Notes: generated by a model from the letters alone, not told the origin. A DNA stretch of 64,000 nucleotides from Thermosynechococcus vestitus BP-1 (GCF_000011345.1 NC_004113.1:1178001-1242000), one strand, 5' to 3'; numbered from the stretch's first letter, positions 25,187 to 33,716 are shown. A program made the numbers and translations.

Positions 25187-25203
25187 GATCCTGTAACAGG
25201 ATC
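25187..25203. repeat. perfect inverted repeat, operator-like
   Basis: GATCCTGTAACAGGATC consists of 7-bp arms around TAA. It has no following T-tract, and its position in a divergent promoter region fits a dimeric repressor or activator site better than a terminator. The cognate regulator is unknown. Confidence 0.5.
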
Positions 25204-25280
25204 ACGACATGATCGGCTTGTATTCTATAAATTCACTAACATTTATTTGCATTTAGGCTGGTTCTTAGTATCTAAGACTA

Positions 25281-25301
25281 CATTAACTTTTGCTATAGCA
25301 T
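25281..25301. promoter_or_regulatory. shared palindromic motif, site 2
   Basis: AACTTTTGCTATAGCAT at 25285-25301, preceded by CATT, contains a perfect 10-bp palindrome, TGCTATAGCA. It matches the site at 12631-12651 at 19 of 21 positions. It lies about 200 bp upstream of coaD. Confidence 0.45.
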
Positions 25302-25504
25302 AGAATAACAAACTTTTCTTCACATTCAAGGGAAAGTTCTTAATACTCGTTTGTCCTTTGAGCAACTGCTTCACTCCTCCCTAGAGACAAGGAGCTTCCC
25401 GGCTCTCTGCCCATGTTGGGGTGTAACATGCACCGCCTCTAGAAATCAGGGATGATTGTTTGGCATCTTCCCCCTATGCTGTTAGAGGTTGGGTTGGACT
25501 GTTT

Positions 25505-26011
25505 ATGCTGGCTGTTTATCCTGGAAGTTTTGATCCCATTACCTTGGGACACTTGGACATTATTGAGCGGGGAGCACGCCTATTTAGCGAAGTCATTGTG
25601 GCGATCGCCCACAACCCTCAGAAAAAAGCTCTCTTTAGTGTTGGCCAACGCATTAAGCAAGTGCAGGCGGCCACCAGCCACTTAAAAAATGTGCGAGTGG
25701 ATACGTTTGATGGTCTGACCGTTGAGTACGCGCGATCGCAGCGGGCAAGGGTTCTTCTGCGGGGGTTGCGGGTGTTGTCAGACTTTGAATACGAGCTTCA
25801 GATGTCCCACACCAATAAAAGCCTCTGGCCAGAGATTGAGACAGTGTTCCTCACCACGTCCAATGAGTATAGTTTCTTAAGTAGTAGCTTAGTAAAAGAA
25901 ATTGCCCGATTTGGCGGTAATGTTCGTCATCTTGTACCAGCCAATGTTGCCAAGGATTTAGAAGCATGCTTTACTCAAACACCGATCCCATCTCAACGAC
26001 CGCTGGAGTAA
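25505..26011 (+). CDS. coaD: phosphopantetheine adenylyltransferase
   Basis: Fourth-to-fifth step of coenzyme A synthesis: transfers AMP from ATP to 4'-phosphopantetheine to form dephospho-CoA. The nucleotidyltransferase signature is [16 protein letters not shown] at the very N-terminus, and the second motif is [20 protein letters not shown] central [19 protein letters not shown] is diagnostic of CoaD. ATG at 25505 is chosen because [11 protein letters not shown] is the normal N-terminus; upstream in-frame codons from 25460 would add 15 unconserved residues. The end overlaps the next gene by 46 bp, so the two are probably co-transcribed and translationally coupled. Confidence 0.95.
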   Translation: MLAVYPGSFDPITLGHLDIIERGARLFSEVIVAIAHNPQKKALFSVGQRIKQVQAATSHLKNVRVDTFDGLTVEYARSQRARVLLRGLRVLSDFEYELQMSHTNKSLWPEIETVFLTTSNEYSFLSSSLVKEIARFGGNVRHLVPANVAKDLEACFTQTPIPSQRPLE

Positions 26012-26604
26012 ACGAGGCCCTTGATGCCCCTTCCGCTGTGCTGCAACTCTTGCAACAACTACAAAAGCTGGAAGAACTCCTGATTCTTGAAGGAACAAAG
26101 ATTCCGCTGACGGGACGCAAACTCATTGATGAAGAGCAGATCCTTAACCAGCTTACCCAGATTGAAGAGGCGATCCCCGAATCAGTGGAGGCCGCGCAAC
26201 AGATTCTCAAGCAGCGCGATGAGATTATCAAAAAAGCCCAGTACCGCGCCCAAGAAATTCTTCGTGCTGCAGAGCAACGTGCTGCCCAAATCACTGATGA
26301 ACTGCGGATTCGCCAGCAGGCAGAACTAGAAGCTCAGAAAATTCGCCAGCAGGTGCAACAAGAGGTGGAGCTTATGCGCCAACGGGCGATCGCGGAAATC
26401 AATCTGCTACGGCAAAACACGGAAAAAGAACTAGCCCACCTACGTCAAGTGACTCACCGTGAATGTCAGGAGCGGCAACAGGAAGCGGATGCCTATGCCG
26501 ATCGCACCCTTGCGGAAATGGAACGGCAACTCAAGGAAATGCTAGCGGTGATTCAAAACGGGCGTCAATACCTCAAGCAGCACCCAGCCCACCGTCAACC
26601 TTAG
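25966..26604 (+). CDS. coiled-coil protein, DivIVA-like character
   Basis: A 212-residue, strongly charged helical protein. Residues ~20-60 ([36 protein letters not shown]) precede a long coiled coil from ~70 to 200 rich in Gln, Glu, Arg and Ala. The arrangement resembles cyanobacterial DivIVA-like/Cdv3-type proteins implicated in cell division, but that is a resemblance rather than a firm identification. No membrane segment is present. It begins inside the 3' end of coaD, and its own ATG gives an alternative-frame overlap of 46 bp, so it is probably expressed with coaD. Confidence 0.7.
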   Translation: MLYSNTDPISTTAGVNEALDAPSAVLQLLQQLQKLEELLILEGTKIPLTGRKLIDEEQILNQLTQIEEAIPESVEAAQQILKQRDEIIKKAQYRAQEILRAAEQRAAQITDELRIRQQAELEAQKIRQQVQQEVELMRQRAIAEINLLRQNTEKELAHLRQVTHRECQERQQEADAYADRTLAEMERQLKEMLAVIQNGRQYLKQHPAHRQP

Positions 26605-26697
26605 GAAAGTCTCCCACTGCTGTTTGTCAGTGCTTCGATCCGGGGGGCGATCGCCCAGGAGCTCCTACGGCCACCTCGCCCCAACGGAATTGTCACA

Positions 26698-27657
26698 CTA
26701 GCGGGTTTTCACAGGCTCTAAGGTAAAGAACGTTTGAAAAATTTGCGTATCCACCTCATTCATTTGCTGCTGCAAGTAATCGAGGAACTCGTGCATGCCT
26801 TGACTAATAATTTCATCAATCGTCAAATAGTCCAGTTGCGATCGCAGGCGTCCCAGTTGGCGTTCCACAGGCTGGTGCCAACTCCCCAAGGGAGTCCCTG
26901 TAATCCTGTAGAGGGATTTTTCCACCTGCAACAGACAAAAGCGAATTGCGCGCGGAAACTCGCCATCAAGAATCAAAAACTCTGCTACCCCTGCGGGAGT
27001 AATCCGATGGGAACCCCGTTTACGGTACATCTCATAGGCACTAGCAGATTTCAGGAGCGCAATCCAGCCCAACTCATCAATGGGCGTACCCACATCTTCC
27101 ACCGAGGGCAACAGCAGATAGTATTTCACATCGAGAATCCGCGAGGTTTTATCGGCTCGCTCCAGTAACCGTCCCATTTGGCCAAAGTGCCACGCTTCAT
27201 TGTGGCTCATGGTGCTGTCCATCACGCCAGCAAAAAGATGACTGGCCTGTTTCACTTGTTCCAAAAAGCTGGCAATCTCTAAGCCCTCAGGGGCTTTGGC
27301 CGCCTCGCGCACCATTGTGTAGAAGGCATTCACCTGCTGCCACATTTCTGAGGAAATCACCTCGCGAATGGATGTGGCATTCTCCCGTGCCGCCCGCAGA
27401 CACGAGATGATGGAGTTGGGATAGGTGGTGTCAAAGATGAGGAACTGAATCACATTTTCAGCCGTAGCAGTGCCGTAGTGCTCCTGAAAAAAGGATAAAT
27501 CCCCCGTTGTTAACACGAGGGGATCCCATTGACTAGAAAGACTCGTGGGCAGATCCAGCAGCATATTCAAGTTGACATCAACAAAACGAGCAATATTCTC
27601 TGCCCGCTCAATGTAGCGATTTAACCAATAGACCGCATCGGCAACACGACTTAACAT
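26698..27657 (-). CDS. alpha-E domain (DUF403) protein
   Basis: An all-helical protein of about 319 residues in the alpha-E/DUF403 family, beginning MLSRVADAVYWLNRYIERAENIARFVDVN, the characteristic opening. SHNEAWHFGQMGRLLERADKTSRILDVKYY lies in the middle. Family members are usually found with circularly permuted ATP-grasp proteins and transglutaminase-like proteases, suggesting a peptide-ligase or peptide-modification system. Neither partner is in this window. An in-frame GTG at 27675 adds six residues; ATG 27657 is chosen because conservation begins there. It is divergent from ycf20. Confidence 0.85.
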   Translation of the reverse strand: MLSRVADAVYWLNRYIERAENIARFVDVNLNMLLDLPTSLSSQWDPLVLTTGDLSFFQEHYGTATAENVIQFLIFDTTYPNSIISCLRAARENATSIREVISSEMWQQVNAFYTMVREAAKAPEGLEIASFLEQVKQASHLFAGVMDSTMSHNEAWHFGQMGRLLERADKTSRILDVKYYLLLPSVEDVGTPIDELGWIALLKSASAYEMYRKRGSHRITPAGVAEFLILDGEFPRAIRFCLLQVEKSLYRITGTPLGSWHQPVERQLGRLRSQLDYLTIDEIISQGMHEFLDYLQQQMNEVDTQIFQTFFTLEPVKTR

Positions 27658-27714
27658 ATACTGGCAAGCATTCACTCTCTGCCCACTCTAGCAACCTTTT
27701 CCGGTCTTGAGTAT

Positions 27715-28047
27715 ATGCAGCGAACCCGTCTTAATACCCTGCTTGATCGTCTAGGCGCTGGCATTCAGGAGCAGTTAAAAAATCCATGGCGACGGCTAGC
27801 AACCCTGAGTATTGCCTTTCTCTTTGGGGTGTTCTTGGGCTTGGCAATTTCTTCTAGTGCGGGTCAACTGGGCTATTTAGATATTATCGCCTCAAGCATG
27901 GTGGCGATCGCTGCCGAAGTGATTAGTGCGCTATTTTATAGCGATCGCTGGAAACTGCGGCAAACCCTCTTTGGCGAAATGCTCAATGCTCTGAAGTTTG
28001 GTCTGCTCTATGGCTTGTTCCTCGTTGCCTTCCTTCTAGGCAGTTAG
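27715..28047 (+). CDS. ycf20: Ycf20/DUF565 membrane protein
   Basis: A 110-residue protein of the Ycf20 (DUF565) family, conserved in cyanobacteria and plastids. After an amphipathic N-terminus (LNTLLDRLGAGIQEQLKNPWRRL) come three hydrophobic segments at about residues 28-48, 55-73 and 90-108, with the conserved SDRWKLRQTLFGEMLNALKFGLLYGLFLVAF. Plant homologues have been tied to thermal dissipation of light energy, but the cyanobacterial role is not established. The ATG at 27715 is only 40 bp from the divergent alpha-E gene. Confidence 0.85.
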   Translation: MQRTRLNTLLDRLGAGIQEQLKNPWRRLATLSIAFLFGVFLGLAISSSAGQLGYLDIIASSMVAIAAEVISALFYSDRWKLRQTLFGEMLNALKFGLLYGLFLVAFLLGS

Positions 28048-28093
28048 TTGCTGATACAATTGGGCACACCTGAAGGAGCATCGCTGCAATTTT

Positions 28094-28332
28094 GACCGCG
28101 ATTCCCGACAAGGAACCGCCAGAAGACCTGGAAGCGCTCCTTGCAGCCGCAGCACCGGCAGACTGGCCAGTTGCATCCTAGAAACCCCAGGGCACGGTTT
28201 GGACGAGTGGCTGCTGCCCGTCTCTCACCTCTCTTTAGAGCCGCAGCAACCAGGAGCCTTGGCCATTTCTCTGGCACTGCGATCTACGGGACTTTTGAGC
28301 CAACCAGCAAGGGGCAGGAATACCCATTGACT
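28094..28332 (+). pseudogene. frameshifted coding remnant
   Basis: Two adjacent reading frames look protein-like. One contains TAIPDKEPPEDLEALLAAAA up to a stop near 28180. A second, shifted by one frame, contains LDEWLLPVSHLSLEPQQPG and ALAISLALRSTGLLSQP before a TGA near 28330. Their composition (helical, Leu/Ala-rich, with HIP-free GC-rich codons) fits host coding sequence rather than random DNA. No start codon or complete domain can be defined. The parent family is not identified. Confidence 0.35.
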
Positions 28333-28372
28333 TCCATGAAGAGAGGCTGGGATTCCCTTGGCACTCCCATAT

Positions 28373-28402
28373 TTAAGAAAAAGGCTGTAATTTGAGTACA
28401 AT
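28373..28402 (+). promoter_or_regulatory. candidate sigma-70-type promoter for pdhA
   Basis: TTAAGA (28373-28378) and TACAAT (28397-28402) are separated by 18 bases and lie 66 bp upstream of the pdhA ATG. The -10 is a good match to consensus and the -35 is weak. Confidence 0.4.
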
Positions 28403-28468
28403 AGTGGGATGCCAACGGCAGCTTGCCCTGTTGGTACGGCGTTTACCCCAAGTTAATCATTGCCTGCT

Positions 28469-29497
28469 ATGGTTCAAGAGCGTAGTCTGCCCTCTTTGTC
28501 CATTCCCCAAACGGCCATTACCCGTGAGCAAGGGTTAATGCTCTATGAGGATATGGTCCTGGGGCGCACCTTTGAAGATAAGTGTGCCGAAATGTATTAT
28601 CGGGGGCGGATGTTTGGCTTTGTGCACCTCTACAACGGTCAAGAGGCTGTCTCTACGGGCGTGATCAAGGCGATGCGTCCCGATGACTACGTCTGCAGTA
28701 CCTATCGCGATCACGTCCATGCCCTGAGTGCCGGTATACCTGCCCGTGAGGTGATGGCTGAACTCTTTGGCAAGGCGACAGGCTGCAGCAAAGGCCGGGG
28801 CGGCTCAATGCACCTGTTTTCCGCCAAGCATAATTTCTTGGGGGGCTTTGCCTTTGTGGCTGAGGGGATTCCTGTGGCTACGGGGGCGGCCTTTCAGACA
28901 CTGTATCGCCGTCAAGTGATGGGGGATGCCAAAGCCGATCAGGTCACCGCTTGCTTCTTTGGCGATGGTGCCAGCAATAATGGCCAGTTCTTTGAGTGCT
29001 TGAATATGGCCGCCCTCTGGAAGTTGCCTATTCTGTTTGTTGTAGAAAATAACAAGTGGGCGATCGGCATGGCCCATGAGCGTGCCAGTTCCGAAACAGA
29101 AATCTACAAGAAGGCCAAGGTCTTTGGCATGGTGGGTGAAGAAGTGGATGGTATGGATGTGCTGGCGGTGCGTACAGTGGCTGAGGCGGCAATCGCCCGT
29201 GCCCGTGCCGGTGAAGGCCCAACCCTCATTGAAGCTTTGACATATCGTTTCCGGGGTCACTCCCTTGCAGATCCCGATGAACTGCGCTCCAAGGAAGAGA
29301 AAGAATTTTGGCTAAAGCGGGATCCCATCAAGAAGCTGGGTGCCTACCTCGTGGAGCAAGAACTCGCCACTGGCGAAGACCTGCGTGCCATTGAGCAAAA
29401 AGTACAGGCGATTGTGGAGGATGCTGTGACCTTTGCCGAGCAAAGTCCGGAGCCTAAGCCTGAAGAACTCTATGACTATATCTTTGCGGATGAGTAA
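28469..29497 (+). CDS. pdhA: pyruvate dehydrogenase E1 component, alpha subunit
   Basis: Thiamine-dependent decarboxylation of pyruvate within the pyruvate dehydrogenase complex, feeding acetyl-CoA to lipid synthesis and the TCA reactions. The TPP-binding motif is [20 protein letters not shown] ... VENNKWAIG. The phosphorylation-loop region [20 protein letters not shown] is intact. [18 protein letters not shown] is diagnostic of E1-alpha. About 342 residues, normal length. ATG at 28469 (MVQERSLPS) is preferred over the in-frame TTG at 28460. The E1-beta, E2 and E3 genes are not in this window, in line with dispersed pdh genes in cyanobacteria. Confidence 0.95.
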   Translation: MVQERSLPSLSIPQTAITREQGLMLYEDMVLGRTFEDKCAEMYYRGRMFGFVHLYNGQEAVSTGVIKAMRPDDYVCSTYRDHVHALSAGIPAREVMAELFGKATGCSKGRGGSMHLFSAKHNFLGGFAFVAEGIPVATGAAFQTLYRRQVMGDAKADQVTACFFGDGASNNGQFFECLNMAALWKLPILFVVENNKWAIGMAHERASSETEIYKKAKVFGMVGEEVDGMDVLAVRTVAEAAIARARAGEGPTLIEALTYRFRGHSLADPDELRSKEEKEFWLKRDPIKKLGAYLVEQELATGEDLRAIEQKVQAIVEDAVTFAEQSPEPKPEELYDYIFADE

Positions 29498-29555
29498 TGG
29501 CGGCTCAATTCGGTTGACCACATTACAATAGAAAAAACTCTCCTAGAGCATTGGC

Positions 29556-30128
29556 ATGCTGTTGACGCCTCACCTTCTATTTGCTTGGCTCGATGGTCTT
29601 TGGGATGGGATATTTTCCACCCAAGGGATTATGATCCTGCTGCTGATGGGCTACGCAGGGGCAATGTGGCTCTTTTTGTCCAGTGCTCCCAAGGTTTACA
29701 CCGTCATGGTCTCGGATCTAGAGCACGCACGGCAGTTCTATGAGCAGGAGTTGGGTTTAGCCATTGCCGATGTGCCCCTGCACTACTACTACAACTATGA
29801 GCAAACCCTGGGTGTGGCCTCGATGGATCCCCTCTATGTCCCCTCGGCCCTGAGCTACAGCAGTCCCAAGCGCCCCAGTCCCAGTGATGGTTTGTGGTAC
29901 CAACTCAAGAAAAATACCCAACTCCATGTCATTAGTGGTGCTAGCAAGGGGGAACGCAATCGCCAGCGCCATGTCTGCTTTGACCGTGAGTGCCTCGAAC
30001 TCCTATTGTTGCGAATTCAGCGGCGGCAACTGCGCTACAAAATGCGGAGCGATCGCCCCCTGAATTTCCTTGTTAAGGACTACGACGGCACTGTGATTGA
30101 AATGGCAGAAATTTCGGCGCGGCCATGA
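29556..30128 (+). CDS. membrane-anchored VOC/glyoxalase-fold protein
   Basis: A 190-residue protein with an N-terminal hydrophobic anchor (about residues 24-44, GIMILLLMGYAGAMWLFLSS). Vicinal-oxygen-chelate-like motifs follow: VYTVMVSDLEHARQFYEQELGL near residue 48 and LNFLVKDYDGTVIEMAEIS at the end. The middle part is Tyr-rich (HYYYNYEQT) and lacks an obvious full set of metal ligands, so enzymatic activity is uncertain. It overlaps murQ by four bases (ATGA), indicating coupling with it. The family is found in cyanobacteria; no specific role is known to me. Confidence 0.7.
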   Translation: MLLTPHLLFAWLDGLWDGIFSTQGIMILLLMGYAGAMWLFLSSAPKVYTVMVSDLEHARQFYEQELGLAIADVPLHYYYNYEQTLGVASMDPLYVPSALSYSSPKRPSPSDGLWYQLKKNTQLHVISGASKGERNRQRHVCFDRECLELLLLRIQRRQLRYKMRSDRPLNFLVKDYDGTVIEMAEISARP

Positions 30129-31051
30129 CCAATCTCCAAGAGCTCCCTAGTCGTGGCCATCTCTTGACAGAGCAGATCAATCCCGCCAGTCAAAACCTCG
30201 ATCAGCTCACCCCCTTGGAACTGGTTGATCTTTTTAATCAGGAAGATGCCCATACCCTGCGGGCGATCGCCCAAGCCCGCGAGGCTTTAGCCCAAACCAT
30301 TAGTGCCACAGCAGCCCGCCTCCGCCAAGGGGGACGGCTTTTTTACATTGGTGCCGGCACTAGTGGTCGTTTGGGGGTTTTGGATGCTGCGGAATGTCCA
30401 CCCACGTTTTGTACACCGCCCCATTTGGTTCAGGGTATTCTCGCTGGCGGTGACGCAGCCCTGGTGCGCAGTTCCGAAGGGCTAGAGGATCGCTACGAAG
30501 ACGGCGCAGCGGTGGTGGGCGATCGCCAGATCACGGCCCAAGATGTGGTCATTGGCATTAGTGCTGGCGGCACGACTCCCTATGTCCATGGGGCACTGGA
30601 TGCTGCCCAAGGGGTGGGGGCCCTGACTGTGTTTATGGCCTGCGTTCCCGTGGAGCAAGTGCAGCGCAGTGCTGACATTGATATTCGCCTGTTAGTGGGG
30701 CCTGAACTTCTTGCTGGATCCACCCGCTTGAAGGCGGGTACCGCAACAAAAATGGCACTGAATATTATTTCCACAGGGGTGATGGTGCAGTTGGGCAAAG
30801 TCTATGGCAACCGTATGGTGGATGTGGCCGTCAGCAATCGTAAACTCCTGGATCGTGCCCTGCGGATTCTCACGGATGTCACAGGAATGGATCGCGCAGC
30901 GGCCGCGGCGCTTCTCGAGCGCAGTGGCTACCAAGTGAAGCGTGCCCTGCTCATGCACTGGACAGGCCTGGATGCCCCTGCTGCTCAAGCCCTACTGGAT
31001 CAACAGAATGGCCAACTGCACGCGGCCAGAAGTGCTGCCCTTGACCCCTAG
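30125..31051 (+). CDS. murQ: N-acetylmuramic acid 6-phosphate etherase MurQ
   Basis: Cleaves the lactyl ether of MurNAc-6-phosphate, giving GlcNAc-6-phosphate and lactate, in peptidoglycan recycling. The SIS-domain core is clear: FYIGAGTSGRLGVLDAAECPPTF with the catalytic Glu, GDAALVRSSEGLEDRYEDG, VIGISAGGTTPYVHGAL and GPELLAGSTRLKAGTATKMALNIIST. The length of 308 residues is typical. The ATG overlaps the preceding stop codon. No PTS transporter or anhydro-MurNAc kinase gene is adjacent. Other murein-related genes (M23 peptidase and PBP2) occur at 41.8-44.6 kb. Confidence 0.95.
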   Translation: MTNLQELPSRGHLLTEQINPASQNLDQLTPLELVDLFNQEDAHTLRAIAQAREALAQTISATAARLRQGGRLFYIGAGTSGRLGVLDAAECPPTFCTPPHLVQGILAGGDAALVRSSEGLEDRYEDGAAVVGDRQITAQDVVIGISAGGTTPYVHGALDAAQGVGALTVFMACVPVEQVQRSADIDIRLLVGPELLAGSTRLKAGTATKMALNIISTGVMVQLGKVYGNRMVDVAVSNRKLLDRALRILTDVTGMDRAAAAALLERSGYQVKRALLMHWTGLDAPAAQALLDQQNGQLHAARSAALDP

Positions 31052-31344
31052 AGGTCCACTTTGAAGCGGAAACCACGGCCACTGCGGGGTTCCTCAAACT
31101 GCCTGTAGACTCTTGGTTCTGGGCGGGCAGGCACAGGGGAAATCTCCAGGCGGTTTTCAATCTCCGCCATACTACTTACAGGCTGGTCAGCATTGGGACT
31201 TGCCCCAGGATTGGGGGCGGATTGCAGTGCTGATCGCAACTCGGGACTCACTTGAATCGGGCCAATGGCAGCAGAATCTGCAAAGGCAGGTAAAGCAGTC
31301 AGTGTGCTGGCAAAAATCGCCAAGGTGAGGGTGGAAAGACGCAT
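31048..31344 (-). CDS. small exported protein of unknown function
   Basis: About 98 residues starting MRLSTLTLAIFASTLTALPAFADS, a convincing signal peptide with an AFA cleavage motif near residue 22. The mature part is short, Pro/Ser/Ala-rich and ends in a basic, aromatic segment (YRQFEEPRSGRGFRFKVDL). An ATG five codons further upstream (31359) is also in frame. No known domain. It converges on murQ with a four-base overlap. Confidence 0.65.
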   Translation of the reverse strand: MRLSTLTLAIFASTLTALPAFADSAAIGPIQVSPELRSALQSAPNPGASPNADQPVSSMAEIENRLEISPVPARPEPRVYRQFEEPRSGRGFRFKVDL

Positions 31345-31359
31345 AGGGAGAGACCTCAA

Positions 31360-31869
31360 AGGGGGTAAAACTAGGTATTTATAACCCCTAACTGCGTTGG
31401 GAGTATTCTCTATGGGCTCTATTTTAGCTGTTAGGTGGGCAGCCCTGCGCTTTACCGTTGGCGCAGCCTCGGTGAGTGTTGGGATGCAAGCCCTGCTTGC
31501 TGCCTGGGGTACCGCTCGCTAGAGGTGCGCAGCAGTAACCAATCTCTGCTGCTGGGGCTGTTTGAGTTTTCGATGTATTTTCCTAGGGTTAATACCGTGA
31601 CACCTGCCGATGATGCAGTGAAATCCAACTCATGCCAAAGCACATTTTTCCCCCAAACCTGATTCATGAATGCGGTAGCCAATATCCAACAGAGGGCGGT
31701 GGGGGATCCCCCCTTAACGCTCAGAAAAGGCCCGATGGAGTAGCAGAGGCCATGGAGAAGCCTGCGCGCTACCCGTCAGCATCAGTATTGAAAGTGTGTC
31801 ACAAAAATTTCTGCTGATCTCTACCCCTACCCATAGGGTAACGATACAATCAGGACAGCCATTGGGGAT
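31360..31869. other. noncoding region with consecutive perfect hairpins
   Basis: About 510 bp without a credible gene. Three perfect hairpins lie close together at 31445-31552 (separate entry). Further right, CGGTGGGGGATCCCCCC (near 31700) and TACCCATAGGGTA (near 31827) are also palindromic. The last ~60 bp should hold the promoter of the gene at 31870. No tRNA was recognised. Confidence 0.45.
31445..31552 (+). ncRNA. candidate structured RNA (three hairpins)
   Basis: Stem 1: CTGCGC (31445-31450) with GCGCAG (31461-31466). Stem 2: GCAAGC (31486-31491) with GCTTGC (31495-31500). Stem 3: GCAGCAG (31529-31535) with CTGCTGC (31546-31552). All arms are perfect. The region is GC-richer than its flanks and has no ORF. 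Strand is arbitrary, and I could not match it to 6S RNA, SRP RNA, RNase P or a known riboswitch. Confidence 0.35.
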
Positions 31870-32319
31870 GTGAGACACGTGAATCATACATTTTTAGTTG
31901 ATGGGGGACGGTGGCTGCTCAAGGGCACGTGGCTAGAGGCCAATCAAGAACCCATTCCAGTGACGGGCAGGATTCTTGTCTCCTACGGCCAAGATGACTG
32001 GTTTTCAATGGCGGCCAAGATCACATTTGCCGATCAAGTGAAGCCAGAATTACTGTTGCAGTCGCGGGGAAAGGTGGAACTGGATGAGCAGGTGTTTACC
32101 TATGTGCTCCAACACAGCCTCTTGGGTCGGCTAGAAGGGGAGGGCTGGATTACCCCCCATGCGATCGTGCAGCAGTTTATTTTGCTGGGGGATGTCAACC
32201 GCTGTACCGGTTTTGAGCACTACTGGCAGTTGGATGCCAATCACTACACCCTGCTTAGCGGCATTCACAACAACCATAGGCTCAAACATTTGCTTGAGGC
32301 CACCCTTGAGCGGGTTTAG
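31870..32319 (+). CDS. conserved hypothetical protein, 149 residues
   Basis: A mainly beta-strand protein beginning with GTG (MRHVNHTFLVDGGRWLLKGTW). It has repeated short strands and ends with helical HNNHRLKHLLEATLERV. The segments GRLEGEGWITPHAIVQQFI and RCTGFEHYWQLDANHYTLLSGI look conserved-type and resemble a lipocalin-like or DUF1579-like fold, but I cannot assign it. It lacks a signal peptide. Only 12 bp separate it from menC, so the two are probably one operon. Confidence 0.65.
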   Translation: MRHVNHTFLVDGGRWLLKGTWLEANQEPIPVTGRILVSYGQDDWFSMAAKITFADQVKPELLLQSRGKVELDEQVFTYVLQHSLLGRLEGEGWITPHAIVQQFILLGDVNRCTGFEHYWQLDANHYTLLSGIHNNHRLKHLLEATLERV

Positions 32320-32331
32320 TGGGGGTGAGGG

Positions 32332-33300
32332 GTGCGCTGGCAATGGCGTATCTATGAGGAACCTCTTCAGGAACCCTTGACAACGGCACAGGGGGTCTGG
32401 CGATCGCGCTCAGGGATTTATCTGCGTCTCGAAGATGAACAGGGTCAAGTGGGCTACGGTGAAATTGCCCCCCTCCCCGGCTGGGGCAGCGAAACCCTCA
32501 ATGCTGATATTGCCCTGTGTCAGCAACTCCCTGGCCACCTGACCCCAGAGATCATGGCCACAATTCCAGAGGCGTTACCTGCTGCCCAGTTTGGTTTTGC
32601 CACCGCCTGGCAGAGTGTGGGGCGATTGCCCTATAGGGTGCGTCCTTGGCCAATCTGCGCACTTTTAGGGAGTGGTCAGGCTGCCCTTGAGCAGTGGCAG
32701 CAGTCTTGGCAACGGGGACAAACGACCTTCAAGTGGAAAGTGGGTGTGATGTCTCCAGAGGAGGAACAGGCAATCCTCAAGGCGCTACTGGCTGCGCTGC
32801 CCCCAGGGGCCAAATTACGCCTTGATGCCAATGGCAGCTGGGATAGGGCAACGGCAAACCGCTGGTTCGCTTGGCTCGATCGCCATGGGAACGGCAAAAT
32901 TGAGTATGTGGAGCAACCGCTACCCCCTGACCAATGGCAGGCTCTATTGAGCCTTGCCCAAACGGTGACAACAGCGATCGCCCTCGATGAAAGTGTGGTC
33001 AGTGCTGCGGAAGTGCAGCGTTGGGTCGATCGCGGCTGGCCAGGATTCTTTGTGATTAAGACGGCTCTCTTTGGTGATCCAGACAGCCTGAGTCTCTTGT
33101 TGCGGCGGGGTTTAGAACCGCAGCGGCTCGTCTTTTCCTCTGCCCTCGAAGGGGCGATCGCCCGCACGGCGATTTTTCATCTTTTGGAAACATGGCAACC
33201 CTGTCATGCCCTCGGCTTTGGCGTTGACCGCTGGCGATCGGCACCCCTACTGACTACCCTTACCGCCTACGAACGCCTCTGGGAACGCCTTGACCAATGA
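32332..33300 (+). CDS. menC: o-succinylbenzoate synthase MenC
   Basis: Dehydrates SHCHC to o-succinylbenzoate in the pathway to phylloquinone, the secondary acceptor of photosystem I. Enolase-superfamily features are visible: GEIAPLPGWGSETL in the capping domain, catalytic Lys in TFKWKVGV, metal ligands in LRLDANGSW, YVEQPLPPDQW and ALDESVVS, and the second Lys in FFVIKTALFGD. 322 residues, normal length. GTG start at 32332. The stop at 33298-33300 lies right at the left end of the IS200/IS605-type element, so the element has inserted just behind or within the last codons of the gene. Confidence 0.92.
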   Translation: MRWQWRIYEEPLQEPLTTAQGVWRSRSGIYLRLEDEQGQVGYGEIAPLPGWGSETLNADIALCQQLPGHLTPEIMATIPEALPAAQFGFATAWQSVGRLPYRVRPWPICALLGSGQAALEQWQQSWQRGQTTFKWKVGVMSPEEEQAILKALLAALPPGAKLRLDANGSWDRATANRWFAWLDRHGNGKIEYVEQPLPPDQWQALLSLAQTVTTAIALDESVVSAAEVQRWVDRGWPGFFVIKTALFGDPDSLSLLLRRGLEPQRLVFSSALEGAIARTAIFHLLETWQPCHALGFGVDRWRSAPLLTTLTAYERLWERLDQ

Positions 33301-33323
33301 AATGGGATACAAGCCCCGTCCTT

Positions 33324-33716
33324 TTAGGACTTTTGATTTCTCATGTATTCCTTAAGCACCTCTAACGGCGCTCCTCCAACAGATGCCGCAAAATAACTAG
33401 GGCTCCAAAGTGATTCTTCATGTGGTTTTGGTAGTGCAGCTTTTCCATATCGACGACTAGATACACCTTTAAGCGCATTTACAATCTGGGAAAGAGAAAG
33501 TTTGGGAGGATACTCGATTAGCGCATGGACATGGTCTTCTTCGCCGTTAAATTCAAGAATCTGAAAATCCATCTTCTTGGCGACTTCTCGAAACGATTTC
33601 TCGATTAGCTCTAATCCCTCAGCGCTAAGGACTGGCCGGCAATACTTAGTCACGCATACCAAATGAATCTTTAGGTCCGTAACACTGTGCCTTCGTTTAC
33701 GAAGATGACTTGACAT
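33324..33716 (-). CDS. tnpA: IS200/IS605 Y1 transposase TnpA
   Basis: A 130-residue HUH-type single-strand transposase, full length. The metal-binding HUH motif is GEEDHVHALIEY with His62 and His64. The nucleophilic tyrosine is Tyr124 in LEVLKEYMRNQ. SSHLRKRRHSVTDLKIHLVCVTKY is the usual family opening. The enzyme cuts and rejoins single strands at the element ends without duplicating the target. It is the only transposase gene of this family in the window, and could be considered as a source of transposase in trans for the TnpB-only elements. The right-end TGTCAA is shared, but left-end compatibility is not shown. Confidence 0.93.
   Translation of the reverse strand: MSSHLRKRRHSVTDLKIHLVCVTKYCRPVLSAEGLELIEKSFREVAKKMDFQILEFNGEEDHVHALIEYPPKLSLSQIVNALKGVSSRRYGKAALPKPHEESLWSPSYFAASVGGAPLEVLKEYMRNQKS

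Larger units (their letters stand above)
24925..25504. other. long AT-rich divergent regulatory region upstream of coaD
   Basis: About 580 bp without a credible gene. It contains a perfect 17-bp inverted repeat (25187-25203) and the second copy of the 21-bp palindromic motif (25281-25301), both annotated separately. The remaining sequence is AT-rich, with promoters expected for the hypothetical gene on the minus strand and coaD on the plus strand. No tRNA or other RNA gene was recognised. Confidence 0.5.
28048..28468. other. intergenic region with coding remnant and pdhA promoter candidate
   Basis: About 420 bp. The left part holds a decayed protein-coding remnant (28094-28332, separate entry). 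The right part holds a possible sigma-70-type promoter for pdhA (28373-28402, separate entry). Nothing else was recognised. Confidence 0.45.
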
